Shown piece after piece: positions 16,649 through 26,814 of a stretch of 32,520 nucleotides of DNA (positions within the stretch are counted from its first letter, which is position 1; each line of letters begins with the position of its first letter). The DNA lies in contig JAKIHM010000027.1 in the NCBI GenBank assembly GCA_021608145.1, positions 1-32,520 of the forward strand, read 5' to 3'. The DNA is from Thermovorax subterraneus (GTDB lineage Bacteria > Bacillota > Thermosediminibacteria > Thermosediminibacterales > Thermosediminibacteraceae). The position numbers and the translations under genes are program-made. The notes beneath the pieces were generated by a model that saw only the letters and a program-made list of their open reading frames with translations, searched no databases and was not told the DNA's origin.

Positions 16649-16701
16649 GCTTTTTATTTATAAAAATTATAAAAATTTATTTAGAGAAGGGGAGGGTTTT
16701 T

Positions 16702-17865
16702 GTGGAGTATAAAAAGTACGTGGCTGATAGAGTGAAAGAGGTAACTTTTTCTACAATAAGGTACTTTTTCAATGTTGTAAATCAGGTGCCCGATGCGATT
16801 TCGCTTTGCATAGGAGAGCCGGACTTCGTCACGCCGCTACATATAAGGGAGGCGGCAAAGAAAGCATTGGATGAGGGCAAAACTTCCTATACGCCGAATC
16901 CAGGCATTATGGAGCTGCGCGAGGAAATAGCAAGATATCTGGAAAGCCGTTTCAACGTTTCTTACAACCCATCAAAAGAAATAATAGTGACGATAGGAGC
17001 AAGTGAAGCCATTGATGTAGTGATGCGGACCCTGCTAAACCCGGGTGATGAAGTCCTTATTCCCGAACCCGCTTTCGTTGCGTATAAACCCTGCGTTGTC
17101 CTTGCCGGAGGAATGCCTATTTCCGTGCCCACCTATATGAAGGATGGATTTGTCTTGAAGCCGGAAATCCTGGAAAAGTATATAACCCCCAAATCAAAAG
17201 CACTTATTTTATCTTACCCTAACAACCCGACCGGTGCTATTATGAATCGAGATGAACTTATGGGTATTGCGAGAATTGCCGAAAAATACGATTTAATCGT
17301 GATATCCGACGAAATCTATGCTGAACTCACTTATGGAGCGGAGCATACAGCCTTTGCGGCTCTTCCAGGGATGAGAGAAAGAACAGTTACAATTAGCGGT
17401 TTTTCAAAAGCTTATTCTATGACAGGTTGGAGACTTGGATATCTAGCTGCTCCAGAAGGACTGGCAGAAGAGCTGCTAAAAGTCCATCAGTATAGCGTGG
17501 CTTGTGCATCTTCTATGGCGCAGTATGCTGCAATCGAAGCTTTGAAAAACGGAGGGGAAGATATAAAGAGGATGAGAGAGGAATACGACAGGAGAAGGGT
17601 GTTCGTCTACAGCAGCTTGAAAGGCATGGGGCTGGAGTGCTTTGAGCCAAAAGGGGCATTTTACATCTTCCCGTCAGTCGAAAATACAGGCCTTTCGTGT
17701 GAAGAATTCGCAAATAAACTGCTTTTTGATAAAAAAGTTGCAGTAGTCCCCGGAATTGCCTTTGGCGAATGCGGTAAGGGTTTTGTGAGGATTTCTTATG
17801 CTGCTTCAATGGAAAACCTTGAAAAGGCGATGGAAAGGATAAATGAGTTTTTGACACGAATATAA
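16702..17865 (+). CDS. PLP-dependent class I/II aminotransferase (aspartate/aromatic type)
   Basis: The 387-residue fold-type I enzyme has LSYPNNPTGAIM, VISDEIYAEL and the PLP-binding Lys in ISGFSKAYSMTGWRLGYLA. The C-terminal Arg for the substrate carboxylate is in GFVRISYA. It transfers amino groups between an amino acid and a keto acid; the AspB/PatA-type family is broad, so the substrate is left open. The GTG start has GGGGAGGG 5 nt upstream. It precedes the purine operon but is separated by that operon's own promoter and riboswitch. Confidence 0.92.
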   Translation: MEYKKYVADRVKEVTFSTIRYFFNVVNQVPDAISLCIGEPDFVTPLHIREAAKKALDEGKTSYTPNPGIMELREEIARYLESRFNVSYNPSKEIIVTIGASEAIDVVMRTLLNPGDEVLIPEPAFVAYKPCVVLAGGMPISVPTYMKDGFVLKPEILEKYITPKSKALILSYPNNPTGAIMNRDELMGIARIAEKYDLIVISDEIYAELTYGAEHTAFAALPGMRERTVTISGFSKAYSMTGWRLGYLAAPEGLAEELLKVHQYSVACASSMAQYAAIEALKNGGEDIKRMREEYDRRRVFVYSSLKGMGLECFEPKGAFYIFPSVENTGLSCEEFANKLLFDKKVAVVPGIAFGECGKGFVRISYAASMENLEKAMERINEFLTRI

Positions 17866-17893
17866 ACGTACAATATCAAGGAAATTCAATAAA

Positions 17894-17906
17894 ATTGTTC
17901 GGAAAT
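17894..17906 (-). promoter_or_regulatory. PurBox-like PurR site 1
   Basis: Read on the minus strand, ATTTCCGAACAAT fits the Bacillus PurBox consensus AWWWCCGAACWWT at all 13 positions. It sits immediately upstream of the purine operon promoter. Whether this organism has a PurR repressor is unknown from the window. Confidence 0.5.
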
Positions 17907-17910
17907 AAAC

Positions 17911-17939
17911 TTGATTAATTCGCCAAAATGTAGTATTAT
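17911..17939 (+). promoter_or_regulatory. sigma-A-type promoter of the purine operon
   Basis: TTGATT (17911-17916) and TATTAT (17934-17939) are 17 nt apart. Transcription would begin near 17946, leaving about 35 nt of leader before the riboswitch. Confidence 0.75.
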
Positions 17940-17947
17940 GTATTTAA

Positions 17948-17960
17948 GTTAACGAACAAA
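17948..17960 (+). promoter_or_regulatory. PurBox-like PurR site 2 (degenerate)
   Basis: A CGAAC core with A/T-rich flanks matches the PurBox consensus at 10 of 13 positions, in the opposite orientation to site 1. Together they give a TTGTTCG / CGAACAA inverted pair around the promoter. The cores are about 50 bp apart, wider than the usual Bacillus spacing, so the pairing is uncertain. Confidence 0.3.
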
Positions 17961-17979
17961 TTGAATGCTCGTAAAGAAA

Positions 17980-18051
17980 CCCTTATATAATTCCAGGAAT
18001 ATGGCCTGGAAGTCTCTACCGGGCGGCCGTAAACCGCCCTGGCTATAAGGG
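17980..18051 (+). promoter_or_regulatory. purine riboswitch aptamer, guanine/hypoxanthine type
   Basis: The three-way junction is plain. P1 pairs CCCTTAT (17980-17986) with ATAAGGG (18045-18051). P2 pairs CCAGG with CCTGG, and P3 pairs GGGCGG with CCGCCC. The loops AATATGG and CCGTAAA are the conserved kissing loops, and J2/3 contains TCTCTACC. The specificity nucleotide in J3/1, just before TATAAGG, is C (18043), which pairs with guanine or hypoxanthine; adenine-sensing members have T there. Ligand binding should switch off the purine operon through the terminator at 18088-18121. Confidence 0.95.
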
Positions 18052-18087
18052 GATGATTGGTTATTGCCAAAAATCCCGTGGCTTTAA

Positions 18088-18121
18088 AAGGTAGAGATTT
18101 CCTCTACCTTAATTATTTTTT
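18088..18121 (+). terminator. riboswitch-controlled terminator of the purine operon leader
   Basis: AAGGTAGAG (18088-18096) pairs with CTCTACCTT (18102-18110), followed by a T-rich run. The 5' arm GGTAGAGA (18090-18097) can also pair with TCTCTACC (18013-18020) in the aptamer's J2/3. Thus when the aptamer is empty an antiterminator can form, and when guanine is bound the terminator forms. The purK ribosome site follows at once. Confidence 0.92.
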
Positions 18122-18145
18122 AAAGGGATTTGGAGGTAGACTGCA

Positions 18146-19294
18146 TTGAAAGACGAGGGGATGAAGGGATTCCCTAAAATTGGCATAATTGGCGGCGGGC
18201 AATTGGGTAAGATGATGGCACAAGAGGCAAAAAAAATGGGGTTTACAGTCGTAATATTAGATCCGACTCCGGAATGTCCTGCCGCTTCGGTTTCCGATGC
18301 CCAGATTGTCGCAGATTTTTACGATGAAAAGAAATTAGAAGAGTTAGTAGAAAAAAGCGATGTGGCGACGTACGATATCGAGCATATAGCGACTGAACCG
18401 CTTAAAAGGCTGCAAGACAAAGGATACAGCATACTTCCTTCGCCTTACCTTTTGGAGGTCATCCAGGATAAATTGGCTCAAAAGGAGATACTTAAAAAAG
18501 CAGGAATTCCGGTAGCCAGGTTCACGAAAATCGAACAAGCAACCGTCGAGGAATTTAAAAAGTTCGGATTTCCACTCGTCCAAAAAACCAGGAAAGGCGG
18601 ATACGATGGAAGAGGAGTGGCCGTTATTAGGTCTGAAGAAGATATGGCAAAGGCACTTTACAACGACTCTTATGTGGAAGAATTGGTCGATATAGAAAAA
18701 GAACTGGCAGTTATGGTAGCAAGGAGCACTAAGGGGGAAATTATAAGTTATCCGGTCGTGGAGATGACCTTCGATGAAAGAGCCAATATATGCGATATGG
18801 TAATAGCTCCTGCCAGAATAGAAAAAGATTTAGAAGAAAAAGCAATGGAAATTGCAAAAGAAGTTGTCAAAGCCTTAGCCGGTGTGGGTGTTTTCGGGGT
18901 GGAAATGTTTTTGGACAAAAAAGGAAAGATATTGGTAAACGAGATAGCTCCAAGGCCTCACAATTCCGGCCACTACACCATCGAAGCTTGTGCCACGAGC
19001 CAGTTCGAACAGCACATAAGGGCCATATGCGGTCTGCCGCTGGGTTCCACCAAACTGCTTTCTCCTGCCGTGATGGTGAATCTTTTAGGGGAAGAAGGAT
19101 ATGATGGAATACCGTTGGTAGAGGGATTTGAGGAGGCACTTTCCATAGAGGGACTGTACTTTCACTTTTACGGCAAAAAGATAACCCGGCCTTACAGGAA
19201 AATGGGACATGTGACGGTGATCGATGACGATGTGGAAAAGGCCATTGAAAAGGCCAAAAAGGCGAAGAACATATTAAAGGTGAAAGCGAGGTAA
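18146..19294 (+). CDS. purK: N5-carboxyaminoimidazole ribonucleotide synthase
   Basis: The 382-residue ATP-grasp enzyme converts AIR, bicarbonate and ATP to N5-CAIR. It opens with [13 protein letters not shown], has the ATP-grasp [15 protein letters not shown] loop, and the conserved [17 protein letters not shown] metal and substrate segment near the C-terminus. The TTG start lies 8 nt behind GGAGGT. It is the first gene after the riboswitch; in Bacillus purE comes first, so the KE order is swapped here. Confidence 0.96.
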   Translation: MKDEGMKGFPKIGIIGGGQLGKMMAQEAKKMGFTVVILDPTPECPAASVSDAQIVADFYDEKKLEELVEKSDVATYDIEHIATEPLKRLQDKGYSILPSPYLLEVIQDKLAQKEILKKAGIPVARFTKIEQATVEEFKKFGFPLVQKTRKGGYDGRGVAVIRSEEDMAKALYNDSYVEELVDIEKELAVMVARSTKGEIISYPVVEMTFDERANICDMVIAPARIEKDLEEKAMEIAKEVVKALAGVGVFGVEMFLDKKGKILVNEIAPRPHNSGHYTIEACATSQFEQHIRAICGLPLGSTKLLSPAVMVNLLGEEGYDGIPLVEGFEEALSIEGLYFHFYGKKITRPYRKMGHVTVIDDDVEKAIEKAKKAKNILKVKAR

Positions 19295-19298
19295 TGAT

Positions 19299-19829
19299 AT
19301 GAAAAAGCCGCTGGTAGGCATAATCATGGGGAGCGATTCCGATTTGTCCGTAATGCAGGAGGCAGCCAAGATTCTCGAGGAATTCGGTATCGATTTTGAA
19401 CTGACAATAGTTTCGGCCCACCGGACTCCCGAGAGAATGTTTGATTATGCCAAAAACTGCGACAAAAGGGGCATAGAAGTGATAATCGCCGGAGCGGGAG
19501 GGGCGGCTCATCTTCCGGGGATGGTGGCATCGATTACGCCTTTGCCGGTAATAGGCGTCCCGGTAAAGACGTCGTCGCTCGAGGGGATTGACTCCCTTTT
19601 GTCGATAGTTCAGATGCCGCCAGGGGTGCCGGTGGCCACGGTGGCGATAAACAATGCAAAAAATGCCGGGATTTTGGCTGCAGAGATTTTGGGCATAAAG
19701 TATCTCGAGATTAAGAAAAAGGTCGAGGAATACAAGGAAAAGATGAAAAAAGAAGTAGAGGAGAAGGCAGCCAGGATAGAAAATATTGGGTATAGAGAAT
19801 ATTTAAAGGAAAGGGAAGTGAACAATTAA
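19299..19829 (+). CDS. purE: N5-CAIR mutase, class I PurE
   Basis: The 176-residue product moves the carboxyl group of N5-CAIR to give CAIR. Diagnostic segments are [20 protein letters not shown] with the active-site His, and [15 protein letters not shown]. The presence of purK ahead of it fits class I. The C-terminal 30 residues are a charged helical extension. The stop overlaps the purC start as TAATG, implying translational coupling. Confidence 0.97.
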   Translation: MKKPLVGIIMGSDSDLSVMQEAAKILEEFGIDFELTIVSAHRTPERMFDYAKNCDKRGIEVIIAGAGGAAHLPGMVASITPLPVIGVPVKTSSLEGIDSLLSIVQMPPGVPVATVAINNAKNAGILAAEILGIKYLEIKKKVEEYKEKMKKEVEEKAARIENIGYREYLKEREVNN

Positions 19830-20533
19830 TGAAAAAGCTGGAATTGATTTACGAGGGCAAGGCAAAAAGGGTTTACCGCACGGAGGATGAGGATTTTTAT
19901 GTAATGGAATTTAAAGATGATGCTACGGCTTTCAACGGGCAAAAAAGGGGGACGATAGAGGGAAAAGGTGAACTCAACAACAAAATTTCTGCGGTGTTTT
20001 TTAAAATATTAGAAGAAAAGGGAATAAAGACTCACTTTGTTGAGCTCCTAAGTGATAGGGAAATGCTTGTAAGAGCTGTGAAGATACTGCCACTGGAAGT
20101 TATAGTAAGGAATATAGCGGCGGGGAGCATGGCGAAAAGGCTCGGACTTGAAGAGGGAATGAAACTAAAAAGTCCGGTCTTGGAATTTTGCTTAAAAAGC
20201 GATGAACTAGGCGATCCGATGATAAACGCATACCATGCCCTGGCAATGGATTTGGCCACCAAAGAGGAGATAGCTTTCATCGAGGAGACTTCCTTTAAAG
20301 TAAACGAGATACTGAGCCGATTCCTCATCGAAAAAAATATAATCCTGGTGGATTTCAAGCTGGAATTCGGGAGATTTAAAGGTGAAATTTTGCTTGCCGA
20401 TGAGATTTCTCCTGATACGTGCCGCTTCTGGGATGCAAAAACCATGGAAAAGCTCGACAAGGACCGCTTCAGAAGGGACCTTGGAAATGTGCAAGAAGCT
20501 TATAGAGAAATCCTGACCCGAATTGAAGTATAA
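19829..20533 (+). CDS. purC: SAICAR synthetase
   Basis: The 234-residue product joins aspartate to CAIR using ATP. Typical segments are YEGKAKRVY at the start, [40 protein letters not shown] and [14 protein letters not shown]. Length is normal for the bacterial enzyme. Its start overlaps purE by one base. Confidence 0.97.
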   Translation: MKKLELIYEGKAKRVYRTEDEDFYVMEFKDDATAFNGQKRGTIEGKGELNNKISAVFFKILEEKGIKTHFVELLSDREMLVRAVKILPLEVIVRNIAAGSMAKRLGLEEGMKLKSPVLEFCLKSDELGDPMINAYHALAMDLATKEEIAFIEETSFKVNEILSRFLIEKNIILVDFKLEFGRFKGEILLADEISPDTCRFWDAKTMEKLDKDRFRRDLGNVQEAYREILTRIEV

Positions 20534-20569
20534 AGTTTAAAAATTATAAAATGTTTTGGAGGAATTGCA

Positions 20570-20821
20570 ATGTTTAATGCAAAAATATGGGTTAGATTCA
20601 AAAACGGTGTGCTCGATCCGCAAGGAGCCGCGATAAAGGGTGCTTTGAACCATCTTGGCTTTGAAGCTGAGGACGTTCGGGTTGGCAAATTGATAGAGGT
20701 TAAACTTAAAGCCGATAACTTGGACGAAGCAAAGGCTAAGGTAAGGATGATGTGCGAAAAGCTCCTTGCAAACCCGGTTCTCGAAGATTTCAGCTTTGAA
20801 GTGGTGGAGGAAAGTATATGA
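20570..20821 (+). CDS. purS: phosphoribosylformylglycinamidine synthase subunit PurS
   Basis: This 83-residue protein is the small bridging subunit of the three-part FGAM synthase, linking PurQ and small PurL. It has the usual [16 protein letters not shown] opening and a C-terminal [16 protein letters not shown] precedes the ATG, and its stop overlaps purQ as ATGA. Confidence 0.95.
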   Translation: MFNAKIWVRFKNGVLDPQGAAIKGALNHLGFEAEDVRVGKLIEVKLKADNLDEAKAKVRMMCEKLLANPVLEDFSFEVVEESI

Positions 20822-21543
20822 GGTGTGCCGTAATAGTTTTCCCCGGGTCTAATTGCGATGTGGACTGTTTTCATGTGTGGAAGGAAGTCCTCGGTCAGCC
20901 TGCGGAATACGTGTTCCACAAGGAAAAATTTTCTCCTGAGGACTTCGATCTCATCATCCTGCCTGGGGGATTTTCCTACGGCGATTATTTGAGGGCAGGT
21001 GCCATCGCGAGGTTCTCGCCAGCGATGGACAGCGTCTATAAAGCTGCCGAAAAGGGGAAGCTTATCCTCGGCATATGTAACGGATTTCAGATCCTCCTTG
21101 AAGCCGGACTCCTTCCGGGGGCGATGATGAAAAACAGAGACCTCAAGTTTCACTGCCATGACGTATACCTGAAAGTGGGTACAGCCGATTCACCTTTCAC
21201 GAACATGTACCTGCCGGGAGAAGTGGTAAAAATGCCCATAGCCCACGGCGAGGGCAATTATTACGCCGATGCCGATACTATAGAGAGGTTAAAAAGAGAA
21301 GATAGAATCATATTTTACTATTCGGATGAAAAAGGCAATATTACAGACGAAGCGAATCCCAACGGATCGGTGGAGAACATAGCGGGGATCTTAAACGAAG
21401 AAAGAAATGTCCTCGGGATGATGCCCCATCCGGAGCGCTGCGCTGAAGAGATTTTGGGGAATACCGATGGAAAGAGGCTTTTTATGTCCATTTTAGAATA
21501 CCTCGAGGGGAGGGTAAAAATTGGGAAAAGCAGAAGAAGCTAA
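20818..21543 (+). CDS. purQ: phosphoribosylformylglycinamidine synthase subunit PurQ (glutaminase)
   Basis: The 241-residue class I glutamine amidotransferase supplies ammonia to PurL. The nucleophile Cys is in [18 protein letters not shown], and the His/Glu partners are in GMMPHPERC. The substrate loop [17 protein letters not shown] is intact. It overlaps purS by 4 bp and purL by 23 bp, so the three subunits are translated together. Confidence 0.97.
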   Translation: MRCAVIVFPGSNCDVDCFHVWKEVLGQPAEYVFHKEKFSPEDFDLIILPGGFSYGDYLRAGAIARFSPAMDSVYKAAEKGKLILGICNGFQILLEAGLLPGAMMKNRDLKFHCHDVYLKVGTADSPFTNMYLPGEVVKMPIAHGEGNYYADADTIERLKREDRIIFYYSDEKGNITDEANPNGSVENIAGILNEERNVLGMMPHPERCAEEILGNTDGKRLFMSILEYLEGRVKIGKSRRS

Positions 21544-23734
21544 AAAGCTGGGACTTACAGACGAGGAGTACAACCTTATAGTCCAGACGCTCGGACGTGA
21601 ACCTAACGATGTGGAGCTTGGAATGTACAGCGTAATGTGGTCGGAACACTGCAGCTACAAAAATTCAAAACCGCTTTTGAAGAGATTTCCCACAAAAGCA
21701 CCTCACGTGCTCCAGGGGCCCGGTGAGAACGCGGGTATCGTCGATATAGGGGATAACCTGGCGGTGGTGCTCAAGATAGAGAGCCATAACCATCCATCGG
21801 CTGTGGAACCCTATCAGGGGGCGGCTACCGGCGTGGGAGGCATAATCCGCGACATTTTTGCTATGGGGGCAAGGCCGATAGCGCTTTTGGATTCCCTGAG
21901 GTTCGGGGAACTGGATGACCCCAGAGTAAAGTACCTTTTCGGAGGGGTGGTTTCCGGGATAGCGGATTACGGAAACTGCATGGGGATACCCACAGTGGGT
22001 GGCGAAACCTATTTTAACGATGCGTACAAGGACAATCCTCTGGTCAATGCCATGTGCGTCGGAATAATCCGCCACGAGGATATAGTAAGGGGCAAAGCGC
22101 AGGGGGTAGGAAATTCCGTAATGCTCGTTGGAGCTGCAACTGGAAGGGACGGAATTCACGGGGCCAGCTTTGCATCCGAAGAGCTGTCTGAAGAATCAGA
22201 ATCAAAAAGGCCTTCGGTGCAGGTAGGGGACCCCTTCATGGAGAAACTGCTGCTTGAAGCGTGTTTGGAGCTTTTAAAGGAAAAATGGGTGGTGGGAATT
22301 CAGGACCTCGGGGCTGCAGGCCTTACTTCGGCATGTTCCGAAACCGCCGCAAGGGCGGGTACCGGGATAGAGCTGGACGTAGCGCTGGTTCCCAGGCGCG
22401 AGAAAGGGATGACTCCTTACGAGGTGATGCTTTCGGAATCCCAGGAGCGCATGTTGATTGTAGTAGAAAAAGGTCATGAGGAAGATGTAAAGAGGATATT
22501 TGAAAAATGGGACTTGTACGCCATCAAAATAGGCGAGGTAACCGGCGACGGGATGCTCAGGGTCCTAGAAAACGGCAAAATAGTGGCTGAGGTTCCGGCA
22601 AAGTCGCTAGCAGAAGGGGCCCCGGTGATAAAGCGTGAAGGCAAAAGGCCGGCGTATATGGACATACAGGATCTGGATTATTCAAAAATAGAAATTCCGG
22701 AAAATTTGAGCGAAGTGCTTCTCAGGCTTTTGGCATCTCCTAACATAGCGAGCAAAGCATGGGTTTACCAGCAGTACGACCATACCGTCCGCACCGACAC
22801 TGTGGTTCCACCGGGTTCCGATGCGGCAGTTTTGAGGATAAAGGGCACTAAAAAGGGGATAGCGCTCACTACCGATTGCAACGGGCTTTACTGCTATCTC
22901 GACCCTTATGAAGGCGGGAAACAGGCGGTGGCCGAAGCGGCAAGGAATCTTGTGGTGACGGGGGCGAAACCCCTTGCAATAACTGATTGCCTCAATTTCG
23001 GCAGCCCTGAAAATCCCGAAGTGTATTACCAGTTTGAAAAATGCATAGATGGAATTTCGGAGGCCGCAAAGGCCTTAGAGATTCCGGTGGTAAGCGGCAA
23101 CGTTAGCTTTTACAATGAAAGCAGCAGTAGGGTAATATTCCCCACGCCGGTTATAGGAATGGTGGGGCTTTTGGAAGATGTAACAAAGCACTGCACCATG
23201 GCGTTTAAAAATCCGGGAGACATAGTTGTCCTTTTGGGTGAAAACAGCGATGAAATGGGCGCTTCGGAATATTTGAGGGTGATTTTTGGTATCCAGGGTG
23301 GGAAACCTCCCAGAGTCGATTTGGAACGTGAAAAGCGGCTTCATCTTTGCTGCCTGAAGGCAATAAAAGAGGAAATTTTAAGTTCAGCCCACGATGTGTC
23401 GGAAGGAGGGCTTGCCGTAGCGATAGCAGAATCCTGTATTACTGGGAACCTTGGCTTTGAAGGGGAGATAACGTCTGACATAAGAGCTGATGCGCTGCTG
23501 TTCGGAGAAGGGCAATCCAGGATAGTAGTCAGTTTAAAAGAAGAAAACCTTCCGGCTTTAATTGAGATTGCAGATGAAACGGGCGTTAAAGCTACGGTGT
23601 TAGGCCGTGTTGTGCCAGAGTATTTTAGGATTAACGTTAAAGATTCGAAAGGCGGCTTTAAGAAAATCGAGCTTTCCGTTGGGGAGATGGCCGAAATATG
23701 GAGCAAATCTTTGGAGCGAAAGGTAGAGGGATAA
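21521..23734 (+). CDS. purL: phosphoribosylformylglycinamidine synthase subunit PurL (small form)
   Basis: The 737-residue ATP-dependent synthetase converts FGAR to FGAM using ammonia from PurQ. It is the small PurL that needs PurS and PurQ. Segments include [55 protein letters not shown] and [14 protein letters not shown]. The TTG start lies inside the end of purQ, behind GGGAGGG. Its stop overlaps the purF start as TAATG. Confidence 0.97.
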   Translation: MGKAEEAKKLGLTDEEYNLIVQTLGREPNDVELGMYSVMWSEHCSYKNSKPLLKRFPTKAPHVLQGPGENAGIVDIGDNLAVVLKIESHNHPSAVEPYQGAATGVGGIIRDIFAMGARPIALLDSLRFGELDDPRVKYLFGGVVSGIADYGNCMGIPTVGGETYFNDAYKDNPLVNAMCVGIIRHEDIVRGKAQGVGNSVMLVGAATGRDGIHGASFASEELSEESESKRPSVQVGDPFMEKLLLEACLELLKEKWVVGIQDLGAAGLTSACSETAARAGTGIELDVALVPRREKGMTPYEVMLSESQERMLIVVEKGHEEDVKRIFEKWDLYAIKIGEVTGDGMLRVLENGKIVAEVPAKSLAEGAPVIKREGKRPAYMDIQDLDYSKIEIPENLSEVLLRLLASPNIASKAWVYQQYDHTVRTDTVVPPGSDAAVLRIKGTKKGIALTTDCNGLYCYLDPYEGGKQAVAEAARNLVVTGAKPLAITDCLNFGSPENPEVYYQFEKCIDGISEAAKALEIPVVSGNVSFYNESSSRVIFPTPVIGMVGLLEDVTKHCTMAFKNPGDIVVLLGENSDEMGASEYLRVIFGIQGGKPPRVDLEREKRLHLCCLKAIKEEILSSAHDVSEGGLAVAIAESCITGNLGFEGEITSDIRADALLFGEGQSRIVVSLKEENLPALIEIADETGVKATVLGRVVPEYFRINVKDSKGGFKKIELSVGEMAEIWSKSLERKVEG

Positions 23735-25137
23735 TGGAAGAAAAATTTAAAGAAGCGTGTGGGGTTATAGGGATATATTCTGAGATGGAAGATCCGGGCC
23801 TTGGGAGAACGCTGTATTATGGCCTTTATGCCCTTCAGCACCGGGGGCAGGAGAGCGCTGGCATTGCCGTGAGTTCTGGAAACGGTATCGACTACCATAA
23901 AGACCTCGGCCTTGTATCAGAAGTATTTACGGAAAGAGTACTCGATAGATTCTCGGGGCACATCGGCATAGGACACGTGAGGTACTCCACAACCGGTTCT
24001 AATAGTTTAAGCAATGCCCAGCCTCTGGTGGTGAGATATAAAAATGGCTATCTTGCTGTCGCCCATAACGGAAATCTGGTAAATGCCTATGAGTTGAGGT
24101 ACGAGTTAGAACAAAGCGGAGCCGTATTTCAAACAACGGTAGATAGCGAAATAATTGCATTTCTCATCGCGAGGGAAGCATCAAAAGACATAGTTGAAGC
24201 GATAAAAGGATGTATGGATAGGATAAAAGGAGCTTACGCTCTGGTCATAATGACAGAAAACAGCCTAATCGGCGTGAGGGACCCGAATGGCTTTAGGCCC
24301 CTATGTCTTGGGAAATACAACGGTTCTTATGTGCTTGCTTCCGAGAGCTGCGCTTTCGACACCATAGGAGCGGAGTTCATAAGGGATGTAGAACCCGGCG
24401 AGATTGTGGTCATAAACCGCCACGGCGTAAAAAGCGTCAAGTACAAATGTCAGGAGAAAAATTCCCTTTGTATATTCGAATTCGTTTACTTTGCAAGGCC
24501 CGACAGCACTATAGATGGCATAAACGTTTACAGGGCAAGGTGGGAGAGCGGCAGGATTTTAGCTTTGGAACATCCGGCGGATGCAGACCTGGTGGTGGGG
24601 GTTCCGGATTCCGGAACAGTGGCAGCCATGGGGTATTCGGCTCAGTCGGGTATACCCTTCGGCTTCGGACTCATAAAGAACCGCTATATAGGAAGGACTT
24701 TTATCCAGCCGAGCCAAAAGCTGAGAAGTTTGGGGGTAATGCTGAAGCTAAATGCCCTAAAATCCGAGGTGAAAGGAAAACGGCTGGTTCTGGTAGACGA
24801 TTCAATAGTGAGGGGTACGACCAGCGGCCAGATAATAAAGATGTTAAAGGATGCGGGTGCAAAGGAAGTTCACGTAAGGGTTAGCTCACCTCCTGTAACT
24901 CACTCCTGCTATTTTGGAATAGATACTTCTTCCCAAAAAGAATTGATCGCTGCAACCCATAATGTAGAAGAGATAAGAAAATATATCGGAGCAGACAGCC
25001 TCGGCTTTTTAAGCCTGGAAGGCCTCATAAAATCTACTGGCTATAGCCGTGAAAAGTTTTGCACCGCCTGTTTTTCAGGGGAATATCCCTTGAAAGTTCC
25101 GGGAGAAAGGAAAAAATATCTTTTCGAGAAATGCTAG
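23734..25137 (+). CDS. purF: amidophosphoribosyltransferase
   Basis: The product (467 residues) makes phosphoribosylamine from PRPP and glutamine, the first committed step. The ATG at 23734 overlaps the purL stop by one base and places a short propeptide, MEEKFKEA, before the N-terminal nucleophile Cys of CGVIGIYSE, as in Bacillus PurF, which is processed to expose that Cys. Cys residues in NSLCIFE, HSCYFGID and FCTACFSG correspond to the ligands of the Bacillus [4Fe-4S] cluster, so an oxygen-sensitive form is expected. The PRPP loop is VLVDDSIVRGTTS. An in-frame ATG at 23698 is less likely. Confidence 0.96.
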   Translation: MEEKFKEACGVIGIYSEMEDPGLGRTLYYGLYALQHRGQESAGIAVSSGNGIDYHKDLGLVSEVFTERVLDRFSGHIGIGHVRYSTTGSNSLSNAQPLVVRYKNGYLAVAHNGNLVNAYELRYELEQSGAVFQTTVDSEIIAFLIAREASKDIVEAIKGCMDRIKGAYALVIMTENSLIGVRDPNGFRPLCLGKYNGSYVLASESCAFDTIGAEFIRDVEPGEIVVINRHGVKSVKYKCQEKNSLCIFEFVYFARPDSTIDGINVYRARWESGRILALEHPADADLVVGVPDSGTVAAMGYSAQSGIPFGFGLIKNRYIGRTFIQPSQKLRSLGVMLKLNALKSEVKGKRLVLVDDSIVRGTTSGQIIKMLKDAGAKEVHVRVSSPPVTHSCYFGIDTSSQKELIAATHNVEEIRKYIGADSLGFLSLEGLIKSTGYSREKFCTACFSGEYPLKVPGERKKYLFEKC

Positions 25138-25149
25138 GGGAGATGTTTT

Positions 25150-26187
25150 GTGAAAGAGAAAATTACCTACCGGGATGCCGGCGTTGACGTGGATGCAGGG
25201 AATAGGGCTGTGGAGCTCATGAAATCCCATGTGCGCTCCACATACCGTAAAGGAGTTCTTGGCGATATAGGCGGCTTTGGCGGATTTTTTGAGCTAGATC
25301 TAAAAAATTACACCCATCCCGTTTTGGTGTCGGGTGCTGACGGAGTTGGGACCAAGCTCAAGATAGCCTTCATGATGGACAAACACGATACGGTGGGGAT
25401 AGACTGCGTGGCGATGTGCGTGAATGATATAGCCGTTCACGGTGCCGAGCCGCTTTTTTTCCTGGACTATATCGCTACGGGAAGGATTGTGCCGGAAAAG
25501 ATAGAAGAAATAGTAAAGGGAGTGGCCGAAGGCTGCAAGACGGCAAACTGCGCCTTAGTCGGCGGTGAAACCGCCGAAATGCCGGGATTTTACGAAGAAA
25601 GCGAATACGACCTGGCGGGTTTTGCAGTAGGGATTGTGGACAAGGATAAGATTGTGGATGGTTCCAAAATAAAAGAAGAAGATGTTGTAATCGGACTTTC
25701 TTCCTCGGGACTGCACAGCAACGGCTATTCCCTGGCAAGGAAAATATTTTTCGAAATAGGGAAATTGAGCGTAGAAAGCTATGTAGAAGAATTCGGGAAG
25801 ACTTTGGGGGAAGAACTTCTTACCCCTACCTGCATCTATGTAGGAGCCGTAAAAAAATTGTTAAGTCTTCAAATTCACGGAATGGCCCATATAACGGGTG
25901 GCGGGTTTTTCGAAAACCTGCCCCGAATTTTACCTCAGGGCCTGGAATTCAGAATTTACGAGGGCTCCTGGGATATCCCGCCGGTATTTTCGATGCTTCA
26001 GAGAATGGGGAATGTAGATGATCGCGAGATGTACCGGACGTTCAACATGGGGATAGGTTTTGCGGTAGTTTTGCCCGAAGATGAGACGGACGAGGCTTTG
26101 AAAATATGCAACGCTTCGGGCTTTAAAGCCTGGATTATCGGCAAAGTCGTAAAGGGCGAAGGCGGGGTGGTATTTTGCCGGCCTTGA
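25150..26187 (+). CDS. purM: AIR synthase (phosphoribosylformylglycinamidine cyclo-ligase)
   Basis: The 345-residue enzyme closes the imidazole ring of FGAM to give AIR. Typical segments are SGADGVGTKLKIAF, DCVAMCVNDIAVHGAEPLFF, LVGGETAEMPGFY, GLSSSGLHSNGYSLAR and HITGGGFFENLPR. The GTG start lies behind GGGGAGAT. It overlaps purN by 13 bp. Confidence 0.97.
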   Translation: MKEKITYRDAGVDVDAGNRAVELMKSHVRSTYRKGVLGDIGGFGGFFELDLKNYTHPVLVSGADGVGTKLKIAFMMDKHDTVGIDCVAMCVNDIAVHGAEPLFFLDYIATGRIVPEKIEEIVKGVAEGCKTANCALVGGETAEMPGFYEESEYDLAGFAVGIVDKDKIVDGSKIKEEDVVIGLSSSGLHSNGYSLARKIFFEIGKLSVESYVEEFGKTLGEELLTPTCIYVGAVKKLLSLQIHGMAHITGGGFFENLPRILPQGLEFRIYEGSWDIPPVFSMLQRMGNVDDREMYRTFNMGIGFAVVLPEDETDEALKICNASGFKAWIIGKVVKGEGGVVFCRP

Positions 26188-26801
26188 AACTTGGAGTTTT
26201 GGTTTCTGGAAGCGGCACTAATCTTCAGGCGATAATCGACAGCATAAAAACTGGGAAGTTAAATGCTTCCATTGAAATTGTAATATCCAGCAGGGAAGAT
26301 GCTTACGCCCTAAAAAGGGCAAGGGACAACAATATCGAAAGTGTTGCAATTTGCCCGGAAAGATACCTTTCGAAAATGGAATACGAGGAGGCGATGATTA
26401 AAAAGCTAAAAGAAGCGAAGGTGGAGCTCGTTGTACTGGCGGGTTACATAAAAGTGCTTTCGCCGCACTTCGTTAGGGCTTTTGCCGGCAGGATAATAAA
26501 CATCCATCCTTCCCTCATACCCGCCTTTTGCGGCAAAGGTTATTACGGACTCCGCGTGCATAAGGCGGTTTTGGAGTACGGAGTAAAAGTTACAGGTGCA
26601 ACAGTTCACTTTGTGGACGAAGGGACGGATACAGGTCCCATAATTTTACAAAAGGCCGTAGAAGTAAGGGATGATGATACCCCGGAGATTCTCGCAAAAA
26701 GGGTGCTTGAAGTAGAACATGAACTACTTCCGGAAGCCATAAGGCTTTTTGCAGAGAAAAAATTGGAAGTTGTGGGAAGGCGTGTTTTCATAAAAGAATA
26801 A
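26175..26801 (+). CDS. purN: phosphoribosylglycinamide formyltransferase
   Basis: The 208-residue folate-dependent enzyme transfers a formyl group to GAR. The catalytic Asn and His are in [11 protein letters not shown] and the Asp is in [22 protein letters not shown] is also typical. The TTG at 26175 has GGGGTGG about 5 nt upstream; a second TTG at 26184 is possible. The gene begins inside the end of purM. Confidence 0.95.
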   Translation: MPALKLGVLVSGSGTNLQAIIDSIKTGKLNASIEIVISSREDAYALKRARDNNIESVAICPERYLSKMEYEEAMIKKLKEAKVELVVLAGYIKVLSPHFVRAFAGRIINIHPSLIPAFCGKGYYGLRVHKAVLEYGVKVTGATVHFVDEGTDTGPIILQKAVEVRDDDTPEILAKRVLEVEHELLPEAIRLFAEKKLEVVGRRVFIKE

Positions 26802-26814
26802 GGAGGAATTCGAT

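Noticed and set aside
16649-16701. Terminator after nth
   Set aside because: The inverted repeats there are only A and T and have no GC stem; they could as easily be promoter DNA for the aminotransferase gene.
17980-18051. Adenine-sensing riboswitch
   Set aside because: The J3/1 discriminator is C rather than T, and the downstream genes make IMP, which fits guanine/hypoxanthine control.
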